Part shown: positions 57,528 through 64,000 of the stretch, one piece after another
Position numbering within the stretch: the stretch's first letter is position 1
Layout: each line of letters opens with the position of its first letter
Assembly (NCBI RefSeq): GCF_913062725.1
Contig: NZ_CAJXWY010000002.1
Span: 1 to 64,000, forward strand
Direction: 5' to 3'
From: an uncultured Thiohalocapsa sp.
GTDB lineage: Bacteria; Pseudomonadota; Gammaproteobacteria; Chromatiales; Chromatiaceae
DNA length: 64,000 nt
Position numbers and translations under genes: made by a program
The notes under the pieces: generated by a model
The model's database searches: none
What the model saw: the letters and a program-made list of their open reading frames with translations, nothing else
What the model was told of the DNA's origin: nothing

Positions 57528-59607
57528 ACCGCACATGACGAGCGCGACCGGTGTGACGCGTGCGACCCGCTGGTTACGGCGGCGGCTGAGCCGGCGCCGC
57601 GAAGGGCGTCGCAGCCGCCCGCAGGCCGAGACCGCCGCGGGTGCTTGTGGCGAGCGTCGGGCGCCGGGCACGCCGCCCGCCGAGCCGCCCGAGCGCCCAC
57701 AGCTCGCCGCGGCCACCCTGCTGCTGACCCTCTGCGCCCTGCCATTGCTGCCGGCGCTGGAGCCCCAGGTGGCGCTCTTCATCGCCGCGGTGCTGACGCT
57801 GCGGGTGGCCAATCTGTGCTGGCGCCCGGGGCTTGTGGTGCTGGGGCTGCTGGCCGTCACCGGCGTGCTCAACGCCCTGCATGCCTATGGCGCCGTCACC
57901 GGTCAGGCGCCGGGTACGGCTTTGCTGCTCTCGATGCTGGCACTGAAGCTGCTGGAGGTGCGCAGCAAGCGGGATCTGCGGGTGCTGCTGCTGGTGCTGG
58001 GATTCGTGCTGGTGGTGCAGTTCCTGTTCGACCAGTCGCCCTGGCGGGCGTTGCTCATGGCCGCCCTGCTGGTGGCGAGCTTCGCGTTGCTGCGCGACCT
58101 GAACATGCCGGCGCATCCCGCCTCGCTGGGGCAGCGCGTGGCCGAGGGGCTCGGCCGCACCGGCATCATGGCCGCACAGGCCCTGCCGCTGGCGTTGGTG
58201 CTGTTTGTTCTGTTCCCGCGGCTCGACGCGCCGCTGTGGCAGCTCGGCGGCGACGATGCCCGGTCGGTCACCGGCCTTAAGGACTGGCTCGAGCCCGGCT
58301 CGGTGCGGGCGCTGGTGGTGTCCGGCGAGCCCGTGATGCGGGTGCGCTTCGACGGCGAGCCCGCCGTCTCGCCGGCGGCGATGTACTGGCGCGGTCCCGT
58401 GCTCTGGCACGCCAACGGCAATCGCTTCGAGCCCGCGGCGCCTGGGGATTTCCCGGCGGCCGAGCCCCGTATCGAGGTGCGCTCAGACGCGATCGACTAC
58501 ATCGCCCTGCTGGAGCCGAGCGAGCAGCGCTGGATCACGGCCCTCGATCTACCCGTGAGCGCCCCGCGCGGCGCGACGCTGACACCCGACCTGCAACTGC
58601 TCGCAGACCGCCCCATCGACGCGCGCACGGCGTATCGGCTGCGCTCGGCGGCGGCGTATCGGATCGATGGCCTCACCGCGGCGCAGGCGCGCGCCGCCAC
58701 CGCTCTGCCCGCGCACCAGGTCACGCCGCGCATGCGCGCGCTGGTGGCCCGCTGGCGCGCCGACGATCCGGCGGCCGAGACCATCGTCCAGCGCGCCCTG
58801 GATCACTTCAACCGCCAGCCCTTCCGCTACTCGTTGCTGGCGCCGGATCTGGGCGAGCGTGCCATGGACGCCTTCCTGTTCGACGCGCAGGTGGGCTTTT
58901 GCGAGCACTACGCCGCCGCCTTCACGCTGCTCATGCGCATCGCCGGCATCCCCACCCGCATCGTCCTCGGCTATCTGGGCGGTGAGCGCAACCCCTACAG
59001 CGGCGACTATCTGGTGCGCCAGTCCGACGCCCATGCCTGGACCGAGGTCTGGCTGCCGAACCAGGGCTGGACCCGGGTGGATCCCACCGCCGCCATCGCC
59101 GCCGAGCGCGTGGATGCGGACGGCGGCATCGCCGCCCTCGGCGCCGATGCCCCCGCCCGCTTTCGGGTGGACGAGCGCTCACTGCTCGGGCGTGCCCTCC
59201 GCAATCTGCAGCTGGCGGCGGACGCCTTCGACGCCGCATGGCAGTCCCGGGTGGTGGGATTCTCCCGCGCAGAGCAACAGCGTCTGCTCGCCGGCGTCGG
59301 CCTCGAGCGCTTCCGCGACACGGGCCTCATCGTGCTCATGACCCTCGCCGGCACCGGCGTCATGCTCGCCTGGGGCCTTTGGCTCGCCCGACCCAGGCCG
59401 GCGCGGGATCCGGCGGCGGCCGCCTACATCCGCTTCCAGCGCCGGCTCGCACGCATCGACCCGACGCTGGCCAAGCGCCCGCAGGAAGGCCCGCTGGACC
59501 ACCACGCCCGGCTGGTCGCCGCCCGCCCCGACCTTGCCCAACAGGCCGACGCGGTGGTGAGTGCCTATGTGCGCATGCGCTACGCCGGGGAAGCGCGGGA
59601 GCAGTGA
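57520..59607 (+). CDS. Transglutaminase-like (TgpA-type) membrane protein
   Basis: A 695-residue protein with several N-terminal membrane helices (LAAATLLLTLCALPLLPALE onward), a large periplasmic transglutaminase-like domain and a C-terminal helix (TGLIVLMTLAGTGVMLAWGL) with a cytoplasmic DUF4129-like tail. The catalytic triad is visible: Cys461 in VGFCEHYAAAF, His505 in DAHAWTEVW and Asp521 in RVDPTAA. TgpA of Pseudomonas, in the same moxR-DUF58-tgpA arrangement, is important for viability. ATG at 57520 overlaps DUF58 by 8 bases. The substrate is unknown. Confidence 0.93.
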   Translation: MAEPHMTSATGVTRATRWLRRRLSRRREGRRSRPQAETAAGACGERRAPGTPPAEPPERPQLAAATLLLTLCALPLLPALEPQVALFIAAVLTLRVANLCWRPGLVVLGLLAVTGVLNALHAYGAVTGQAPGTALLLSMLALKLLEVRSKRDLRVLLLVLGFVLVVQFLFDQSPWRALLMAALLVASFALLRDLNMPAHPASLGQRVAEGLGRTGIMAAQALPLALVLFVLFPRLDAPLWQLGGDDARSVTGLKDWLEPGSVRALVVSGEPVMRVRFDGEPAVSPAAMYWRGPVLWHANGNRFEPAAPGDFPAAEPRIEVRSDAIDYIALLEPSEQRWITALDLPVSAPRGATLTPDLQLLADRPIDARTAYRLRSAAAYRIDGLTAAQARAATALPAHQVTPRMRALVARWRADDPAAETIVQRALDHFNRQPFRYSLLAPDLGERAMDAFLFDAQVGFCEHYAAAFTLLMRIAGIPTRIVLGYLGGERNPYSGDYLVRQSDAHAWTEVWLPNQGWTRVDPTAAIAAERVDADGGIAALGADAPARFRVDERSLLGRALRNLQLAADAFDAAWQSRVVGFSRAEQQRLLAGVGLERFRDTGLIVLMTLAGTGVMLAWGLWLARPRPARDPAAAAYIRFQRRLARIDPTLAKRPQEGPLDHHARLVAARPDLAQQADAVVSAYVRMRYAGEAREQ

Positions 59608-59644
59608 GGCGTGAGCACCGGCGAACGCGCCTCGTCGCTCGCCG

Positions 59645-60760
59645 CTAGCCCCCCATGAGCGCGTCGGCGACGCGCTCGGCGTCTGCGGCGGACAGATAGG
59701 GATGCATGGGCAGGCTCAGCACCCGCGCGGCGGCGCGGTCGGCGTTCGGGGTGCAGTCGGGGCAGCAATAGTGGGCGTAGGCGCCCTGGCGGTTGAGCGG
59801 GATGGGGTAGTGGACCGCGGTGGGGATATCCTGGGCCTTGAGCTTGGCGATGACGGCGTCGCGATGGTCGGCCTGCAGGGTGTACTGGGCGAACACACTG
59901 GTGCGATCAGGTGCGATGTACGGCGTGAGCAGGCCGTCTTTGGCCGCCGCGACGCTGCGGGCGCCGCGGGCGTGCAGGAGCTCGGTGTAGCGGTTGCCGA
60001 CGGCGGCCCGACGCTCGACTTCATCCGGAAAGATGGCGAGCTTCGCCAGCAGCACGGCGGCCTGGAGGGTGTCGAGGCGGGCGTTGAGGCCGAGCCGGGG
60101 GTGGCTGTAGCGCTGGTCCTGGCCGTGGTTCATTACTTGCCGCATGCGCGCGGCGAGGGCGTCGTCGTCGGTGAAGCAGGCACCGCCGTCGCCATAGGCG
60201 CCCAGCGGCTTGGACGGAAAGAAGGACGTGCAGCCGATGGTGGAGAGCCCGCAGGAGCGCCGGCCCCGATAGCTGGCGCCGTAGCTCTGGGCCGCGTCCT
60301 CGATGACCGGCAGACGGTGACGGTCGGCGACGGCGTTGATGGCGTCCATGTCCGCACACTGCCCATAGAGGGAGACGGGCATGATAGCCCGGGTCTTGGG
60401 TCCGATGGCCGCCGCCACCTGCGCCGGGTCGATGTTGTAGGTCACCGGATCGATGTCGACGAACTTCGGACTGGCGCCGAGCAGCGCGATCACTTCGGCG
60501 GTGGCGACGAAGGTGAAGGGCGTGGTGATGACCTCGTCCCCCGGCCCGACGTCGAGGGCCATCAGCGCCACCAGCAACGCATCGGTGCCGCTGGCGACGC
60601 CGATGCAATGGCGCACACCGACATCATCCGCCAGCCGCGCTTCCAGCGCCGTCACTTCCGGACCCAGGATATAGCGCCCATGTTCCAGCACCGCCTGGAT
60701 GCGCGCCTCCACGTCCGCGGCAATCCGCGCCTGCTGTGCCTTGAGGTCGATGAATTGCAT
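59645..60760 (-). CDS. WbpE-like DegT/DnrJ/EryC1/StrS sugar aminotransferase
   Basis: A 371-residue PLP-dependent enzyme. QFIDLKAQQARIAADVEARI, HGRYILGPEV, GPGDEVITTPFTFVATAEVI, VIEDAAQSYGASYRGRRSCG and TSFFPSKPLGAYGDGGACFT (the Schiff-base Lys in SKPLG) closely follow WbpE from memory. WbpE aminates a 3-keto UDP-sugar on the way to UDP-ManNAc(3NAc)A for O-antigen. The exact substrate is inferred. ATG at 60760 gives the family start. It converges on the transglutaminase gene and lies 81 bases after kdsD. Confidence 0.85.
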   Translation of the reverse strand: MQFIDLKAQQARIAADVEARIQAVLEHGRYILGPEVTALEARLADDVGVRHCIGVASGTDALLVALMALDVGPGDEVITTPFTFVATAEVIALLGASPKFVDIDPVTYNIDPAQVAAAIGPKTRAIMPVSLYGQCADMDAINAVADRHRLPVIEDAAQSYGASYRGRRSCGLSTIGCTSFFPSKPLGAYGDGGACFTDDDALAARMRQVMNHGQDQRYSHPRLGLNARLDTLQAAVLLAKLAIFPDEVERRAAVGNRYTELLHARGARSVAAAKDGLLTPYIAPDRTSVFAQYTLQADHRDAVIAKLKAQDIPTAVHYPIPLNRQGAYAHYCCPDCTPNADRAAARVLSLPMHPYLSAADAERVADALMGG

Positions 60761-60841
60761 CGCGCTATGGCCTCTGGGTTGCGTAAGAACTGGGCGCTCG
60801 CATCGAGCGGTGGGCACGCAGACCCTGTACCCCTTCGCGCC

Positions 60842-61813
60842 TCACTTCTGCACCACGCCGACGACGCCGCCGTCGTCCACCACCACCAGCAGCGTGATGT
60901 GGTGCTTGGCCATGAGCTCGATGGCGGTTTGCATGTTGCTGTCGGCGCCGATGCGCACCGGGTCCGGCGTCATCAGGTCGCGCGCGGTCTGCCGGAAAAA
61001 GGCTTCGCGATGCGTCTGCAAGGCGCGGCGCAGATCGCCGTCGGTGATGATGCCCTCGGCCCGGCTGCGGTCGGGGCTCACCAGCGCGATGCCGAGCCCG
61101 CCCGCGGTGACGGCCGTCAGCACGGCATCGGTGTCGGCGTCCGGGGGCACGAAGGGCAGGTGATCGCCGCGCATTTCCTCGCGCACGGTATGCAGTAGCC
61201 GCCGCCCGAGGCTGCCGCCCGGATGAAAGCGGGCGAAGTCCCCCGGCTGGAAGTCCCGCGCGCGCATCAAGGCGACCGCCAGCGCATCACCCATGGCCAG
61301 TGCGGCGGTGGTGGAGGCGGTGGGCGCCAACTGCAGCGGGCAGGCCTCGCGCGCCACCCGCACCGACAAGTGCAGGTTGGCATGCCGCGCCAGCGTGGAG
61401 CGCGCATTGCCGGTGAGCGCGACGATGCGGTTGCCATTGTCGCGCAGAAAGGGCAGGAGCTTCACCAGCTCCTCGGTTTCGCCGGAGTTGGAGAGGGCAA
61501 TGAAGGTGTCCGCCGGCGTCACCATGCCGAGGTCGCCGTGGAAGGCCTCCCCCGGGTGCATGAAAAACGCCGGGGTGCCGGTGCTGGCCAAGGTGGCGGC
61601 GAGCTTCTTGCCGATGATGCCGGATTTGCCCATGCCACAGACGATGACCCGGCCGCGGGTGCCGAGCATGGCCTCCACCGCTGCGGTGAAGGCGCCGTCC
61701 AAGTGATGGATCAGGCCGAGGATACCCGCGGCCTCGATCTCGAAGACCTCACGTGCCACCGCCGCGCAGTCCATGCGGCGGGCGGGAGTGACGGTGGCGT
61801 CGGTGTCTGGCAT
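60842..61813 (-). CDS. kdsD: D-arabinose-5-phosphate isomerase KdsD
   Basis: Converts ribulose-5-phosphate to arabinose-5-phosphate, the first step toward Kdo for LPS. The SIS domain has GRVIVCGMGKSGIIGKKLAA, FFMHPGEAFHGDLGMV and ALSNSGETEELVKLLPFLR. ARFHPGGSLGRRLLHTV links to two CBS domains ending at HHITLLVVVDDGGVVGVVQ. ATG at 61813 gives 323 residues. No kdsC or lpt genes accompany it, unlike the usual cluster. Confidence 0.95.
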   Translation of the reverse strand: MPDTDATVTPARRMDCAAVAREVFEIEAAGILGLIHHLDGAFTAAVEAMLGTRGRVIVCGMGKSGIIGKKLAATLASTGTPAFFMHPGEAFHGDLGMVTPADTFIALSNSGETEELVKLLPFLRDNGNRIVALTGNARSTLARHANLHLSVRVAREACPLQLAPTASTTAALAMGDALAVALMRARDFQPGDFARFHPGGSLGRRLLHTVREEMRGDHLPFVPPDADTDAVLTAVTAGGLGIALVSPDRSRAEGIITDGDLRRALQTHREAFFRQTARDLMTPDPVRIGADSNMQTAIELMAKHHITLLVVVDDGGVVGVVQK

Positions 61814-61858
61814 GGGTGTCTTCCGGCGTCGACCGGGCGCTGGCGCGGCCGCGGGCAC

Positions 61859-64000
61859 CTAGAACGTGGTGTCGAGGTTGCGGACCTTCTGCCGAAAATC
61901 GCGGGTGACGGTTTCGATATCGCTGTCACTGGCGATGACCCGCGGGGTGAGCACCACCACCAATTCGGTGCGCTCGGCCCCGCGTGAGGTTTCGCCGAAG
62001 AGCGGCCCGATGATGGGCGCCCGGTGCAGGCCGGGTATGCCCGACTTGTTCTCGGAGTCGATATCCTGGATGAGACCACCGAGCACCACGGCCTGGCCCG
62101 AGCGCACCGAGACGTTGCTGGTGATGGTGCGCTCGCGGAACGTCGGCGAATCGACACCCTGCCGCTGCTCAGGCACGACGGTGCTGGCCTCCTGCTCGAT
62201 CTCCATCTGCACCAGTCCGCCGGGCGTCACCCGGGGCTTGACGGACAGCTTGACCCCGGTCTTGCGGTACTCGATGTTGTTGACCACGCGGTCGGTGGTC
62301 GACGTGCCCTGCTGCTGCTGCGACAGCACCGGCACGTCCTCGCCCACGAAGATCTCGGCATCCTGGTTGTCGCGGACCATCACCGTCGGCGATGACAGCA
62401 CGTTCACGAGGTTGTCGGAGGCGAGGGCGGACAGGGTGGCCCGGATGGTGTCCGGGCGCAGCACCACCGACCAGTTGAAGCCCGGGAATGTCGGTGCCTG
62501 GCCTCCTTGGTCCGACTGCGACAGGGAGATGTCGCTGCGGTAGCCGCCCCGGTTGCGGCCGCCCTCGAATTCCCCGCCGGCGGCGAGGCCGAAAAAGCGC
62601 CATTGCACACCGTAGCGAAAATCCCCCGTGAGCCGAACCTCGACGATGGTCGCCTCCACCAGCACCTGCAAGGGCACGATGTCGAGCTGCTTGAGCGCAT
62701 CCAGGATTTTTTTGTAGTCCTTGGGGCTGGAGCGCACCAACAACGAGTTGTTGACTGCGTCGGCGACGATACTCACCTGGGAGGACAGCTCCACCTGGCT
62801 CACCGTCGCCCGGCGTCTGCTCGTGCCGCCCTGGCCGCCGCCATCACCACCTTCGCCACCGATGCTCGCCTGCTGCAGGCCGGGCGCCACGCCGCCGACA
62901 CTGCGACCCTGTCCGCCACCGCCTTCGCCCGAGAACAGCTTGGTGAGCACGTCCGCGAGGTTTTCGGCATCGCCGTGGCGCACGCGGTAGACGAACAACC
63001 GCTGCGCGCTGCTGCCACTGGCTTCGGCCCGGTCGAGGCGGTCGATCCAGTCGCGCATCTGCGCCAGGTAATTCTGCTGCGGCGACACCACCAGCACCGC
63101 ATTGGCGGATTCCACCGGGATGAACCGAAACAGCCCCTTGAACGGGTTGGCGCCCTCGCCGTCGGCGAGCAAGGTCTCCATCTGCGAGACGACCTCGGAG
63201 GCTTGGGCGTACTCCAGCACGAAAAAGCCCACCGACAGACCGGACATCCAATCCACGTCGAACACCTGGATGGTTTCCAGCAGGTTGCTCATCTCGGGGC
63301 TGGAGCCGGCGAGCACCAGCAGATTGCGCAGGGTATCCGTGCGCACGAGACTGCCTTCGGGCGCCAACGGCTCCAGGATCGTCGCCATCTCTTCGGCACC
63401 GATGTACTGCAGCGGCACCACCTGCACGCTGTAGCCCTGCGGCAGCGCACGCGCTGACTGGCCCAGCTGGGGCACGATGCGCCCCTGGACCGCATTGTTC
63501 AGGGGTACCACCTCGTAGGTGCCGGCGTTGTCCACCAGCGCCGCGTTGTTCATGCGCAGCAGCGTCTCGAGGGTCGGAATCAGCATGTCCCGGCGCAGGG
63601 GCCGGCCGGTCTGCAGCGACACCGAGCCGGACACCGCCGGGTCCAGCACGTAGTTCACGCCGAGCAGGTCGCCGAGGATGACCTTGACCACCTCGCGGAT
63701 ATCGGTGCCGTCGAAATTGAGTGTCACATCCCCCGGCGTGGTGTCCACACCCGGCGGCGAGACACGCCGCACGAAGGTGCCGGTGCCGCGGCGCACCGAG
63801 TCCCGGGCCGTGGGCAGGTCGTCGTCCAGCGCGATGCTCCCCGGCTGGCGGGCGTTCACGCCCGTCGGTGACACCCGCCTTTCGGGATCGGTGATATGGC
63901 CCTCGGGCGAGCCGATGCGCCGGGTTGGATCGAAAACCAGTCCACTGCTGCCGCAGCCGGTGACGGCGAGCACGGCGGCGACGACGGCCGAGGCCAAGAG
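61859..64000 (-). CDS. gspD: Type II secretion system secretin GspD, 5' end cut by the window
   Basis: The outer-membrane secretin of type II secretion. The frame is open to the window edge (CTC at 63998-64000); TTG at 63997 is possible, but a start beyond the edge is likely because the signal looks incomplete. A lipobox AVLAVTGC suggests lipidation. Following are an unusual linker with VSPTGVNARQPG and VSPPGVDTTPG repeats and the N0-N3 domains (VTLNFDGTDIREVVKVILGD; NAVLVVSPQQNYLAQMRDWI). The secretin domain has NVLSSPTVMVRDNQDAEIFV and VVLGGLIQDIDSENKSGIPG. No other gsp genes are visible. Confidence 0.93.
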   Translation of the reverse strand, partial: LLASAVVAAVLAVTGCGSSGLVFDPTRRIGSPEGHITDPERRVSPTGVNARQPGSIALDDDLPTARDSVRRGTGTFVRRVSPPGVDTTPGDVTLNFDGTDIREVVKVILGDLLGVNYVLDPAVSGSVSLQTGRPLRRDMLIPTLETLLRMNNAALVDNAGTYEVVPLNNAVQGRIVPQLGQSARALPQGYSVQVVPLQYIGAEEMATILEPLAPEGSLVRTDTLRNLLVLAGSSPEMSNLLETIQVFDVDWMSGLSVGFFVLEYAQASEVVSQMETLLADGEGANPFKGLFRFIPVESANAVLVVSPQQNYLAQMRDWIDRLDRAEASGSSAQRLFVYRVRHGDAENLADVLTKLFSGEGGGGQGRSVGGVAPGLQQASIGGEGGDGGGQGGTSRRRATVSQVELSSQVSIVADAVNNSLLVRSSPKDYKKILDALKQLDIVPLQVLVEATIVEVRLTGDFRYGVQWRFFGLAAGGEFEGGRNRGGYRSDISLSQSDQGGQAPTFPGFNWSVVLRPDTIRATLSALASDNLVNVLSSPTVMVRDNQDAEIFVGEDVPVLSQQQQGTSTTDRVVNNIEYRKTGVKLSVKPRVTPGGLVQMEIEQEASTVVPEQRQGVDSPTFRERTITSNVSVRSGQAVVLGGLIQDIDSENKSGIPGLHRAPIIGPLFGETSRGAERTELVVVLTPRVIASDSDIETVTRDFRQKVRNLDTTF

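Overview
The window is GC-rich, densely coded DNA from a gammaproteobacterium, most likely a sulfur-oxidising member of the Chromatiales/Ectothiorhodospiraceae. Three things point there: a class III (PhaC+PhaE) polyhydroxyalkanoate synthase divergent from phaA and phaR, as in purple sulfur bacteria; a SoxA/SoxX cytochrome pair; and the Pseudomonas-like order gshB-tonB-yqgE-ruvX-pyrR-pyrB-pyrC' followed at a distance by pilT. This placement is inference from gene content; there is no rRNA or marker phylogeny in the window.

Layout. 1-2.3 kb is a decaying accessory patch: an Rpn-type nuclease gene cut by the window edge, two remnants of relatives (one per strand), and a Phd antitoxin with a truncated PIN toxin. 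2.3-4.0 kb holds a secreted DUF4139 protein gene flanked by an exact 18-bp inverted repeat. 4.0-6.6 kb is murJ-ribF. 6.7-11.1 kb is the PHA locus (phaA-phaR on minus, phaE-phaC on plus). An orphan XdhC-like gene follows, then a complete minus-strand tol-pal operon (ybgC-tolQ-tolR-tolA-tolB-pal-cpoB, 18.6 to 12.5 kb). Divergent from it is a TolC-like/adaptor pair without a pump. 20.7-21.3 kb is gene-free and rich in inverted repeats and terminator-like hairpins.

21.3-28.7 kb carries gshB-apbE-tonB-yqgE-ruvX-pyrR-pyrB-pyrC', in which PyrC' has lost its metal-binding histidines. Then come a small RRM RNA-binding protein with a strong terminator, soxA-soxX, a decayed region, and a large Cys-rich secreted protein of unknown function. 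On the minus strand follow pilT and a MscS channel paired with a protein that has a degenerate P-loop. A triple-BON periplasmic protein with a minisatellite leader and a small hypothetical protein complete this part.

39.3-55.0 kb is the conserved near-origin block read on minus: mnmG-rsmG-parA-parB-atpIBEFHAGDC-glmU-glmS. It makes ATP synthase, the chromosome-partition proteins, a tRNA-modification enzyme, an rRNA methyltransferase and UDP-GlcNAc. The usual mnmE upstream of mnmG is absent; a divergent moxR-DUF58-transglutaminase operon sits there instead. The window ends with a WbpE-like sugar aminotransferase, kdsD (LPS/Kdo precursor) and a 5'-incomplete type II secretion secretin gene.

I found no rRNA, tRNA, CRISPR array, intact insertion sequence or prophage. 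Most of the window is core metabolism and envelope biology. The best candidates for unusual biology are the MscS/degenerate P-loop pair, the diverged ApbE between gshB and tonB, the pump-less TolC/adaptor pair, the Cys-rich secreted protein beside soxAX, and the structured intergenic repeats.
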